From: a virus
Virus record (IMG/VR): IMGVR_UViG_3300030098_004363
Location: 1-64,000 of that record
DNA: 64,000 nt
Direction: 5' to 3' (one strand)
Under the pieces are notes generated by a model. It had not been told where the DNA came from, searched no databases, and saw only the letters and a list, made by a program, of their open reading frames with translations. Each line of letters starts with the position of its first letter. Position 1 is the first letter of the stretch. A program made the translations under genes and the position numbers. This document shows positions 51,141 to 58,342 of this stretch, piece after piece.

Positions 51141-51152
51141 TTTATTATACAC
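51141..51152 (-). promoter_or_regulatory. GTGTATAAT-type promoter of the nrdJ operon
   Basis: AGTGTATAAT followed by AAAAT lies at the stop of the deaminase gene, about 160 bases before the nrdJ start. TATAAT occupies 51144-51149. The core is the same as the three other GTGTATAAT elements. No good -35 box is seen. Confidence 0.55.
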
Positions 51153-51676
51153 TAGAAAAGCGATAGCTGCTTATCATTTTCTTTGTCTACCACAAGATCG
51201 TTCAAGTAAGACCATCTTGGGGTAATCCAATCTATCTTAAGTCCATTTTCAAACAGATGGTCGTGTATTAGCTTATCTTCCTCGGAATAGCCGTGTGCTT
51301 TTTGTCCAGCTAAAATTTTCCAAGTTTTTATGTTGTTTTGCCAAAGCAATTTAGCGCACCTGTAACAAGGCATGTGTGTAACATAGGCTATCACCTTCTT
51401 TTTCGGCCTTATTATCATATTGCTTATTGCATTTTGTTCAGCATGAACCATGAAGGGATATTTGTCCGGCCTAGAAGTAGGAAGGTCGTCGTCAATCACG
51501 CCGGTACAAAAACCGTTGTAACCAGCACTGATTACCCTGTTCTTATGAACCAAAACGCACCCAACTTTCGTTTGAGAGTCGGGACTTCTGGTTGCTGTTA
51601 ATTGTGCAAAATTTATGAAATACTCATCCCAAGTTGGACGAGTCATCGCGTTTTTTTGTTCTTGTTCTTCGTTCAC
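51152..51676 (-). CDS. dCMP deaminase with C-terminal clamp-binding motif
   Basis: 174 residues. HAEQNAIS (His78, Glu80) and PCYRCAK (Cys104, Cys107) form the zinc-dependent cytidine deaminase site, with GYNGFCTG before it as in dCMP deaminases. It converts dCMP to dUMP for thymidylate synthesis. The protein ends in KQLSLF, a consensus bacterial sliding-clamp-binding pentapeptide (QLSLF), which is not a normal feature of deaminases. The start is GTG, overlapping the preceding stop as GTGA. Confidence 0.85.
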   Translation of the reverse strand: MNEEQEQKNAMTRPTWDEYFINFAQLTATRSPDSQTKVGCVLVHKNRVISAGYNGFCTGVIDDDLPTSRPDKYPFMVHAEQNAISNMIIRPKKKVIAYVTHMPCYRCAKLLWQNNIKTWKILAGQKAHGYSEEDKLIHDHLFENGLKIDWITPRWSYLNDLVVDKENDKQLSLF

Positions 51677-51888
51677 GCTTTAGACGTTTCTTGTCTTTTT
51701 TGCTTTTTCTTCTTATCGTCTTGCCCATTTTTATACTGTGGATGAATCCAAATCCACCTTTCTTTTTGAGCGTAGGCTATCATTTTACGAAACGATTCTT
51801 TTTCTGGCAACACCCACGCTGACCTGTCGTCAGAAATTTTCATTTTTTCAGCGCCGTTTTTTACAGCGAGATCCTCATTGAACGTCAT
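51673..51888 (-). CDS. Hypothetical basic protein
   Basis: 71 residues, with a Lys/Gln-rich C-terminal tail (DDKKKKQKRQE) and an aromatic stretch ERWIWIHPQYKNG. No family was recognised. GGAGGT and a second AGG precede the ATG. It is translationally coupled to the deaminase (GTGA) and to the beta-propeller gene (ATGA). Confidence 0.5.
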   Translation of the reverse strand: MTFNEDLAVKNGAEKMKISDDRSAWVLPEKESFRKMIAYAQKERWIWIHPQYKNGQDDKKKKQKRQETSKA

Positions 51889-52856
51889 CCTAAAACCTCC
51901 AGTCCATGTATCGCATGTCTTATATCTTCCTCTAGTTGTATTTCCTTAATGAACTCAGCCTTGTTCAAATCATAAACAAGTATTCTAGCAGGAGAAGAAC
52001 CTACAAACAATAGGTTGTCATGTCTTGCAAGACCTCTGTTCCAGTTGTTTACTGCTATTTCGTCAACACAAAATTTTGCTTTCTTAGATCTTGGTATGGG
52101 AGCTACGTCGAACACAACTCCTCCCATCTGCTTGTTAGCTATGCCTAAACAACTAAAGCTTGTAAAGTTAGCAACAAACATATCTTCATATTCATAAAAG
52201 TTATGTATAAAGCTTGCAGCTTTTGTAACTCTCATGTTTGGAGACGCTATACCCATCTCTTGCAGTATACTACCTGATATATATGGCATAGGCGTTACAG
52301 CCTTGACATCTTCAAAATTGTACAGGCCAGTTATTAGCCCTGAAAAAAGAAGTTCTCCATCATGTGTGCATATTGAATTTATGTGATAGTTGTCATCATG
52401 AGAACGGTCTTTAGGGTCTATCTTTTCTTTACCTGTAAAGGCTTTGTGGTCTGGTAGACTCTTCCCTTTTATTTCCCAAAATCCATGAAGGTTAAAATCT
52501 AGGTCAACTTTTACTATAGCGTCATAAGCTGTTGATGTAGCCCATATGAAACCGTCGTGATAGCATATTTCGTGAATAGATTTGAAGGCTGTCGGGTCTT
52601 GGTGTGACTTTACTATGGAGTAGTCATTTTTATTTAGCTCAATAAAACCGGCAGAATCAGAAACGATAATGCGATCAGGAAGAACACAAATGCCACGCAG
52701 ACCTCTTTCTCCTCCACGCTCATTATCATTGATAAAATCTTTTTGATAAGGCTCATAGTGAACAACCTCCTCTGTATCAACATCAACAACGTATAAACCG
52801 CCGTGAATATCGCCCTGCTTTGCAGCTCTAACGACTGTTGTGCATATAATTTTCAT
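51885..52856 (-). CDS. Beta-propeller protein, DUF4915/YncE-like
   Basis: 323 residues, mostly beta strands. Repeated strand-loop units such as GGLYVVDVDTEEV, GICVLPDRIIVSDSAGFIEL, EICYHDGFIWATSTAYDAIVKVD and NLLFVGSSPARILVYDL give a propeller of about six blades. It resembles proteins found near sulfate- and glycan-related clusters. A binding or lyase-type role with a sugar is possible. It sits directly upstream of the deaminase module and at the downstream end of the second glycan locus. Confidence 0.55.
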   Translation of the reverse strand: MKIICTTVVRAAKQGDIHGGLYVVDVDTEEVVHYEPYQKDFINDNERGGERGLRGICVLPDRIIVSDSAGFIELNKNDYSIVKSHQDPTAFKSIHEICYHDGFIWATSTAYDAIVKVDLDFNLHGFWEIKGKSLPDHKAFTGKEKIDPKDRSHDDNYHINSICTHDGELLFSGLITGLYNFEDVKAVTPMPYISGSILQEMGIASPNMRVTKAASFIHNFYEYEDMFVANFTSFSCLGIANKQMGGVVFDVAPIPRSKKAKFCVDEIAVNNWNRGLARHDNLLFVGSSPARILVYDLNKAEFIKEIQLEEDIRHAIHGLEVLG

Positions 52857-53710
52857 CTAAAATACACCGTAAAATCTTGATATGGTTTTGACACATGTTT
52901 GAAATCAAAATCATTGTACTGTATTCTCATTCCATCTGTATATCTGTGATTGATTCCTAGTTCGCTGTTGTCATAACGTGTTACCTTGTAGTCGGAAACT
53001 TTGTTGCATGAATTATGTAAAACAGCACTATATTCTAAGCACGCCATGTTCGGTGGTATTTTTCCAACAAACGCGCCGTTGTATAAAGCTTTCTGAACTA
53101 CCAGTTCAAATTGCTCAAAATCATCAACGTTAGTTCTTTCTAAAACATTTTTTATTAGATTGTAGTAGTATATATGACCGTTGGTAGAAAATGGCGTAGC
53201 AAAGTTTGTGTAGCTTTTTAATTTTGTTGCATCCCACACAAGAAATCTATCTAAAACAAAGTCGCCCTCTTTTGGTTGATCTATATGAAACGAAGCAGCC
53301 TCGTAAGGGTTTTGTATAACTGTGTTATTGCCGAGTCTTAATGACAAGGAGGACAAACTATGATGCGTAAATAAACTTTTTATTTTTCTATATGAGCAAA
53401 CCTTGTCAAACAAAATGTTTTGGTCGTTAAAAAGACATACAAGCTCTCTAGGGTTTGATAGCAATTCAAGAAGATCTTCATTTATATTTTCGCTTTTTTT
53501 AGCTTTCCACCTGATTGGAAAACTAACGTCTCTTCTGTATTTTTTAGAGAAGTGGTGCTGTGTTTGTTTGTAGCCTTCTTCAAAATAATCGCTCGAAGAT
53601 TCGTATAGAACGGTTATGTCAAATAGGTTGCCGCCATTTATCTTAAGGCTTTCCAAGAGTAGGTGTAGCTGTGCTGGTCTATCTCTAGAGATAATTATGG
53701 TTGTTATCAT
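52853..53710 (-). CDS. GT-A-like glycosyltransferase (paralog a)
   Basis: 285 residues. TTIIISRDRPAQLHLLLESLK and YFEEGYKQTQ match the start of the second protein of this type near the right end of the window (ALIVSKDRACQLRLLLESIK, YEEGYRKLQ). LVCLFNDQNILFDK gives a D-x-N in place of the DxD metal site. It is a GT-A-like domain with a C-terminal part ending FDFKHVSKPYQDFTVYF. It probably adds a sugar to an unknown acceptor. ATGA overlaps connect it to both neighbours. Confidence 0.55.
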   Translation of the reverse strand: MITTIIISRDRPAQLHLLLESLKINGGNLFDITVLYESSSDYFEEGYKQTQHHFSKKYRRDVSFPIRWKAKKSENINEDLLELLSNPRELVCLFNDQNILFDKVCSYRKIKSLFTHHSLSSLSLRLGNNTVIQNPYEAASFHIDQPKEGDFVLDRFLVWDATKLKSYTNFATPFSTNGHIYYYNLIKNVLERTNVDDFEQFELVVQKALYNGAFVGKIPPNMACLEYSAVLHNSCNKVSDYKVTRYDNSELGINHRYTDGMRIQYNDFDFKHVSKPYQDFTVYFR

Positions 53711-54705
53711 CTTAGTGCCTGTAGGCTTGGCGGCAAATCTTTGGCTCTGTACAGTTGAGGTGAACTCATGTTTGTGTTGTACCAGTTAATAGTCTTGGCT
53801 ATGCCAGTCTCTAAACTTGTCTGTGCTTCAAAACCAAGATATTTTTTAGCTCGCGAAGTGTCTAAAAATCTTCTTTCTATTCCGTGTGATGGCTTTTCTT
53901 GCCAGATCATATCTCCTTCATAGCCATACAGCTCACAAATGTTTTTAATCAGCTCTGTTATTTTAGTTTCTACACCACTTCCAATATTGATCAACTCTGG
54001 AGTGTTTTCATTTTCAAGAGCTAGCGATATAGCTTTGACACAATCGTCAACGTAGATAAAGTCTCTGGTTGATTTTGAACTTCCGGAAGAGACAAATTGT
54101 GGCACATTGTTTTCTACTGAAAACCTAGCCTCTGTCAAAACTGATGGTATGATTTTACCGGCATGAGGGTCAAATTCGTCTTTCGGCCCGTATATATCAG
54201 AGAATATAAGAGTTGTATTCTTCATACCAAACTGCTTTCTATAGGCAGAAAGCATGTCGGTTATTGTTCTTTTTGCTATTGCGTAGTGAGCTTTGACTAG
54301 ATGAGGATACCCATTCCAAAAATCATTTTCAACATACGGTATGGGTGAGTTAGAAGGGTAGCAAGCTATGTCTGCAACATTTATTATCCTCTTTACGTCA
54401 TATTGTCTAGCTTCCTCAATTATCTTTATGCTCATATTGAGGTTCTCATACATGAGTCCTCCAGCATATTTAAAGTTTGCTCCTACGCCTCCATTTCTAG
54501 AGGCTAAGTGAATGACGTATTCAGGATGAGTAAAGTCAAACAGCCATCCGACATTTGCTTCTTCACCAAGGTCGAGACCTTGTCTTACACCAGAGGCCGT
54601 AAATACATTTTCATAACCTTGATTTCTCAGCTCTTCATCTAAATGAGTTCCAAGAAAACCCTTTCCTCCGGTTATTAATATTCTGCTTTTTTTGTTAAGC
54701 GACAT
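53707..54705 (-). CDS. GDP-L-fucose synthase-like SDR (second copy)
   Basis: 332 residues, similar in layout to the SDR gene near 6.2 kb. GGKGFLG binds NAD(P), HYAIAKRT keeps the catalytic Tyr and Lys, and YGPKDEFDPHAGK corresponds to the later loop. The active-site SSC of the family is DIAC here and the catalytic His position is Lys. The C-terminal half keeps STRDFIYVDDC and TSRAKKYLGFE. It is therefore a reductase/epimerase of altered activity. It shares the A of TAATG with the thioredoxin gene upstream. Confidence 0.65.
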   Translation of the reverse strand: MSLNKKSRILITGGKGFLGTHLDEELRNQGYENVFTASGVRQGLDLGEEANVGWLFDFTHPEYVIHLASRNGGVGANFKYAGGLMYENLNMSIKIIEEARQYDVKRIINVADIACYPSNSPIPYVENDFWNGYPHLVKAHYAIAKRTITDMLSAYRKQFGMKNTTLIFSDIYGPKDEFDPHAGKIIPSVLTEARFSVENNVPQFVSSGSSKSTRDFIYVDDCVKAISLALENENTPELINIGSGVETKITELIKNICELYGYEGDMIWQEKPSHGIERRFLDTSRAKKYLGFEAQTSLETGIAKTINWYNTNMSSPQLYRAKDLPPSLQALR

Positions 54706-55001
54706 TAAAAATCTTCTAAGAATTGCACTAAATCTTCAGGACTCATGTTGTTTGCTTTTTTTGCAACGTTATGATCTTCATCCATAATTACAACCGTAGG
54801 GTATCTCTCTACGTCAAATTCCGAAACAAATTTTCTATTCTGTGGCTTGTTACAGACTATGAAAGCTGGCTTACCGCTATGATAGGCTTTTACGGCTTTG
54901 ATTACGCTTGGATCAGTCCAAGTATGCTCTTTCATGTGTTGGCAATGAGGACACCATTCGGTAACAAATACCACCACTTGATGTTTTTTCTTCTTACTCA
55001 C
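54705..55001 (-). CDS. Thioredoxin-like protein (WCPHC)
   Basis: 98 residues. VVFVTEWCPHCQHM is the redox site (Cys17, Cys20) and VERYPTVVIMD has the cis-Pro. The start is GTG, overlapping the preceding stop as GTGA, with GGAG eight bases upstream. The CPHC active site is more oxidising than the CGPC of classical thioredoxin, so glutaredoxin- or DsbA-like work is possible. It is likely an electron donor or disulfide helper. Confidence 0.75.
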   Translation of the reverse strand: MSKKKKHQVVVFVTEWCPHCQHMKEHTWTDPSVIKAVKAYHSGKPAFIVCNKPQNRKFVSEFDVERYPTVVIMDEDHNVAKKANNMSPEDLVQFLEDF

Positions 55002-55285
55002 TTTAAAAACTCCAAGAAATTATAAGTGTTCATGAAGTGACCCATTTTTTTAGGTCTTCCTTCTTCATTTACAATAATGACTGTGGGAACGGCAGAGACT
55101 CTGTAAGCAGCAGAAAGCTGTCTTCCGTTAGCTTCATCTATATCTAGATACTGCACAGAATCATATTCAGAGAGTCTTTGTTTTACTTTTGAATCCGATA
55201 GAACACTGGATTTCATTTGTCTACAAGGACCACACCACTGTGCAGAGAATATAAGTACGTGTTTTTCTTTTGTTTTTTCCGTCAT
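54998..55285 (-). CDS. Thioredoxin (WCGPC)
   Basis: 95 residues. LIFSAQWCGPCRQM is the canonical thioredoxin site (Cys18, Cys21), SAVPTVIIV the cis-Pro, and the overall size is normal. It probably reduces the C-terminal cysteines of NrdJ. It is the first gene after a terminator hairpin and overlaps the second thioredoxin-like gene by GTGA. Confidence 0.85.
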   Translation of the reverse strand: MTEKTKEKHVLIFSAQWCGPCRQMKSSVLSDSKVKQRLSEYDSVQYLDIDEANGRQLSAAYRVSAVPTVIIVNEEGRPKKMGHFMNTYNFLEFLK

Positions 55286-55299
55286 GTTATTTCCGTATG

Positions 55300-55331
55300 T
55301 AAAAGCCTAGCCCCTAAGAGAGGCTAGGCTT
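55300..55331 (-). terminator. Intrinsic terminator
   Basis: AAGCCTAGCC and GGCTAGGCTT pair with a nine-base loop and are followed on the minus strand by a short T-run. It ends transcription from the membrane-protein genes upstream. Confidence 0.7.
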
Positions 55332-55349
55332 GCGAATTGCCCGCTAAAG

Positions 55350-55532
55350 TTATTCTTTGTTGGTCTCGGTAACTCTTAGAGAGTCCCCAAGAATCCAAGC
55401 TACAGCCAGAGCTACAATTCTGTTAGTTGTGTCTGGATCTAACCCAAGAGTTTCTTGAGCGGCTACAACAAAAACGCCGCCCACGGCAGTCCAAAATCTA
55501 CGACTCTTAAAAAGAGCTTTAACCTTTTCCAT
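55350..55532 (-). CDS. Small membrane protein, holin-like
   Basis: 60 residues. A basic N-terminus is followed by two hydrophobic stretches, RFWTAVGGVFVVAAQ and TNRIVALAVAWILG, with an acidic turn (LDPDTT) between them. Size and layout resemble small two-span phage holins of the r1t type, but no true family match is claimed. AGGAG precedes the ATG by a good distance. It is the last gene before the terminator. Confidence 0.55.
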   Translation of the reverse strand: MEKVKALFKSRRFWTAVGGVFVVAAQETLGLDPDTTNRIVALAVAWILGDSLRVTETNKE

Positions 55533-55547
55533 TACTATTCTCCTAGT

Positions 55548-55811
55548 CTAAAAAAAAGATTTAATCTTATCCATTATACCACCGCCACCGCCTAAACCGC
55601 CACTTGAAATAACAAAATAAGCGACAAGACCTATACCAATTAAAAATACTAGCCATTTTCTTTTTGCTGCAACAGCAAGAGCCTTGTTGCTAACTTCTTT
55701 AATCTTCTCAAGTTTATAGCTTCGTTTATCGTCTTTTTTATCCAATCTAAGCTTATTCTTGAGTTCTCTCTTCTCGTGTTTAGATAGATTCTTATTTTCT
55801 TCGCTAGCCAT
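55548..55811 (-). CDS. Single-span membrane protein
   Basis: 87 residues. The N-terminal half is highly charged and helical (KHEKRELKNKLRLDKKDDKRSYK), and residues ~52-70 (KWLVFLIGIGLVAYFVISSG) form one membrane segment near the C-terminus, followed by Gly-rich GGLGGGGG. AAGGG precedes the ATG. It may act with the holin-like protein; the function is unknown. Confidence 0.5.
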   Translation of the reverse strand: MASEENKNLSKHEKRELKNKLRLDKKDDKRSYKLEKIKEVSNKALAVAAKRKWLVFLIGIGLVAYFVISSGGLGGGGGIMDKIKSFF

Positions 55812-55974
55812 TTTTTGCTTTACCCTTATAAATTAATGTAACTCCACCCTTTTTATGAGGACCCTTCCTTGAGTATAAGAATACTTCCCCAGTCCTTGGG
55901 TGTTCGTATTCATATTTTATACGACCTTTGGTATTAAGCCTTAGAGCTTCTGTGTATTTATTTTTTTTAAACAT
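55804..55974 (-). CDS. Small basic protein
   Basis: 56 residues. The sequence MFKKNKYTEALRLNTKGR is followed by YEHPRTGEVFLYSRKGPHK and ends KGKAKNG. It is a small strand-rich basic protein. The start shares the A of TAATG with the dipeptidase stop, and the stop lies inside the next gene's start region (ATGGCTAG). The function is unknown; a nucleic-acid or envelope-binding role is only guessed. Confidence 0.5.
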   Translation of the reverse strand: MFKKNKYTEALRLNTKGRIKYEYEHPRTGEVFLYSRKGPHKKGGVTLIYKGKAKNG

Positions 55975-57215
55975 TATTTCCAGCCTTCTAGTAAGAACCT
56001 TAGAGAATTTCTACCTAAAATATTTGTGATTGTACTATCGCTGTATTTGTCTTCGTTTACAGATGACTTTAGACATTTTAGATACCTAGTCAATCTAGGT
56101 AACTCTGATATGTCTGTGATCTCATCTGGAGGATCTGTAAACCCGTCGAAGTCAGTTCCTATTGCAAGAACTTTATCTCCAGCTATATTTATTATGTGAT
56201 CTATTGTACGTTCTATATGCTTTAAGCCTAATCCTGAATCTATTGGGCTTAGCCAATAATTCATAAAGATAATACCTATCAGACAGTTATGGTCTGCTAG
56301 CCACTTTATTTCCCAGTCCTCTAAGTTTAGCGGGTCTGGGTTAACGGCATAAGCACCGATATGGCTAGCAATAACCTTAGACAAGTCATTACCAACTATG
56401 TCATAGACTTCTTGCCTAGCTTTTGGCGTGCAGTGGGTTATGTCTATAATCATACCCATTTCTTTCATGGCTTGCACCACCTTTTTACCAGTTGATGTTA
56501 GACCCTTATTCATATCCCAGCCAGCCATTAGGTTTTTCCAATTACTTCTTTTAATACCGTATTCTGGGTATGGAAACACAGGACTAACCAAGTGGTTTGG
56601 GTAAAAGTGAGCAAGAGTAAGATAGGCAACACCCCTGTTATAGAAGTGTTCAAGATTTTCCATTAGCTCATTTTCTATAAGGGGTTTCACAGCGGTTGTC
56701 TCACCAACACGCTTCTTTGCTAATTCACCATTTAGGGAATGACCTCCCTCCACAGAATGTATCATTGCCAAATTTTCATCAGCAACAGTTTGTTCAAGCT
56801 CTTTTATGTTTTTTACAAATTTAAATTGTCTTTCCGACATAGAGATTGCATTGTAGTCGTCAACTTCTTTTTCCATGCGATCCATCATTGCATTGGTCGC
56901 GTCAAAGTAAGTAGGCTGAAAAACTCTTTTGTTTACAGAAGGATAGAGCCACTTTAGAAATTTGATGAGCTTTTGATCATCCACCCACTCTATCTCAGGT
57001 ATGTAAGATGTGGAAAGAACTACATCTAAACCTCCTTCTTCCATCTTTGGTAGCGTGTTTCTTTCGCTTAGAGGCCAAAAAGCCCTCTTAAATAATCTAG
57101 TTAAGAACCTAGACTCTTTACCGTCAAGAGAACGGTCAAACAAAAAGTTCTTGAGAGTTCCGTGATTGTGCCAGTCAAATATCAAAGATTGTTCGTGTAG
57201 GTTTTTCCAGCTCAT
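55974..57215 (-). CDS. Peptidase M19 (membrane dipeptidase family)
   Basis: 413 residues. FDWHNHG (His16, His18) is the first zinc site, SVEGGHSL carries the bridging Glu, IIDITHCTP and ASHIGAYAV the other His residues, and AIGTDFDGF the final Asp, the M19 order. M19 enzymes cleave dipeptides, including D-amino-acid-containing ones. The HxH at the start differs from the usual HxD. It is unusual in phages. Surrounded by small membrane proteins, it may act on cell-wall peptides during lysis or remodelling (inference). Confidence 0.75.
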   Translation of the reverse strand: MSWKNLHEQSLIFDWHNHGTLKNFLFDRSLDGKESRFLTRLFKRAFWPLSERNTLPKMEEGGLDVVLSTSYIPEIEWVDDQKLIKFLKWLYPSVNKRVFQPTYFDATNAMMDRMEKEVDDYNAISMSERQFKFVKNIKELEQTVADENLAMIHSVEGGHSLNGELAKKRVGETTAVKPLIENELMENLEHFYNRGVAYLTLAHFYPNHLVSPVFPYPEYGIKRSNWKNLMAGWDMNKGLTSTGKKVVQAMKEMGMIIDITHCTPKARQEVYDIVGNDLSKVIASHIGAYAVNPDPLNLEDWEIKWLADHNCLIGIIFMNYWLSPIDSGLGLKHIERTIDHIINIAGDKVLAIGTDFDGFTDPPDEITDISELPRLTRYLKCLKSSVNEDKYSDSTITNILGRNSLRFLLEGWK

Positions 57216-57599
57216 TTAATTAACCCCGCTACCCACGACAAAAATTGGCGAATCAAATTCTTGATAGAATTGAGGAAAGGGCATGACGGACACCTTCAAG
57301 TCCGTTGGCTTTTCTTTTATAGAAATGCTTTCTAGCTGTATAACATTAGATGTTATAGTCTCTGAAGAAAAATTGTCAGTTTTAGCTTCAACAGTAAAAT
57401 AAATCCTTGTCTGTTCTTCTAAAAGATTTCCTTTAGCGTCCCAAGCAGGTATAAAAAATTCATGCTCTCTTGCCCAGCGGTCAAAAACTCTTTGCTCTTT
57501 TAGCGAACCGTTAACATAAATTTTTAATTCTTGACTGGTCACATTTACGTGTAAGTTTGAAATTGGTTCCCACTCAGCTTTAATTTTGGGATACTTCAT
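57216..57599 (-). CDS. Hypothetical beta-rich protein
   Basis: 127 residues, mostly beta strands (LHVNVTSQELKIYVNGS, RIYFTVEAKTDNF, VIQLESISIKEK). A virion or receptor-binding Ig-like domain is possible by composition. GGAGAGAAG precedes the ATG. It lies directly upstream of the dipeptidase. The function is unknown. Confidence 0.5.
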   Translation of the reverse strand: MKYPKIKAEWEPISNLHVNVTSQELKIYVNGSLKEQRVFDRWAREHEFFIPAWDAKGNLLEEQTRIYFTVEAKTDNFSSETITSNVIQLESISIKEKPTDLKVSVMPFPQFYQEFDSPIFVVGSGVN

Positions 57600-57633
57600 T
57601 TTCTTCTCTCCATAAATTCGTGCCTAAAAGACC

Positions 57634-57662
57634 AGAAAATGGCCTGCCTCATATGGCAGACC
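57634..57662 (-). terminator. Possible intrinsic terminator
   Basis: GGTCTGCC and GGCAGGCC pair (one G-U) with a six-base loop and are followed by ATTTTC on the minus strand, just after the Cys-rich membrane gene. The T-run is short, so its strength is uncertain. Confidence 0.45.
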
Positions 57663-57692
57663 ACTCTCTGTTCTATCTCGTCATATTCATAA

Positions 57693-57932
57693 TTATCCGG
57701 TGCAGACAGGACAATCGCATGTGTCAACACAAACACAATCGCCGCCATCAACATCACATTCGCAACCTTCATCGCAATCGCAGCTTTCTGGAATATTAAC
57801 TTCAATGGGATTAGATCCCGGAACGTCTATAATAATTCCATCAAGTCCTCCGTTTTGCCAGATGGCTGCAAGTAAAGCAATCAGTATTGATACTATTGCC
57901 AAGATTCCCTTTTTACTTTTGACAGCCTTCAT
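57693..57932 (-). CDS. Membrane-anchored CxC-rich peptide
   Basis: 79 residues. GILAIVSILIALLAAIW is one membrane segment near the N-terminus (signal anchor), followed by a loop with IIIDVPG and then a tail with nine Cys in about 29 residues, mostly as Asp/Glu-separated CxC units (CDCDEGCEC, CVCVDTCDC). This looks like a metallothionein-type or disulfide-rich extracellular tail. GGAG precedes the ATG. It overlaps the next gene upstream by ATGA. Confidence 0.6.
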   Translation of the reverse strand: MKAVKSKKGILAIVSILIALLAAIWQNGGLDGIIIDVPGSNPIEVNIPESCDCDEGCECDVDGGDCVCVDTCDCPVCTG

Positions 57933-58273
57933 TGTTTTTCTCCAATCTTATTTAGTGTCATGTTTATTTTGTCCAGAGTATCACTTACTCTTTGCATTCT
58001 TTTTGCTTCAATCTCATTTTTCGCATCATAACGGTCTTGCAAGTCATCTAATATTTTTTCGTAATGATCTCTTTGGTTTTTGAAATCACTACTAAAAGTT
58101 TCTTGCATGACAGAAATTTGTTTTTGATGTGAAGGAAGTATAACCTTGGTTGTATACCATAAGTACCATCCCAATAGTCCTGTAGCCGATATAGTTCCCC
58201 AATCAAATGCAAAAGGCATTGTATCGCCAGCTGCAACCAAGAGGGGCGGCAAAAAAGCTAACAGGGTTTTCAT
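57929..58273 (-). CDS. Membrane protein with coiled coil
   Basis: 114 residues. TLLAFLPPLLVAA and TGLLGWYLWYTTKVI are hydrophobic segments near the N-terminus, and residues ~55-110 form a charged helix of the coiled-coil type (KILDDLQDRYDAKNE). This is the plan of a spanin-like or membrane-anchored accessory protein, but no family match is claimed. The start was set at MKTLLAF, with GGAG nine bases upstream; an ATG five codons earlier has no Shine-Dalgarno. Confidence 0.5.
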   Translation of the reverse strand: MKTLLAFLPPLLVAAGDTMPFAFDWGTISATGLLGWYLWYTTKVILPSHQKQISVMQETFSSDFKNQRDHYEKILDDLQDRYDAKNEIEAKRMQRVSDTLDKINMTLNKIGEKQ

Positions 58274-58294
58274 CGTGCAATACTCCATAATATA

Positions 58295-58324
58295 GGGGGT
58301 ATGGGGTATTTACCCCACACCCCC
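58295..58324 (-). terminator. Intrinsic terminator, GC-rich
   Basis: A 13-bp stem made of GGGGGTGTGGGGT and its partner, with one G-U pair and a four-base loop, follows the virion-like gene on the minus strand. The T-run after it is weak (TATATT). It separates the virion-like gene from the membrane-protein genes. Confidence 0.7.
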
Positions 58325-58342
58325 AATTATTACTAAACTTGA

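Noticed and set aside
50988-51151. Known cobalamin (AdoCbl) riboswitch before nrdJ
   Set aside because: The conserved B12 box (GCCACUG-type) and the usual core pattern were not found; the leader is described as an unassigned structured RNA instead.
57596-57805. A 69-residue frame with a hydrophobic N-terminal stretch overlapping the CxC-rich peptide gene
   Set aside because: Its hydrophobic part is read out of frame from the Cys/Asp-rich codons of the other gene, it has no Shine-Dalgarno, and a terminator-like hairpin lies inside it. Its stop overlaps the next start as ATGA, so an Rz1-like nested gene cannot be fully excluded.
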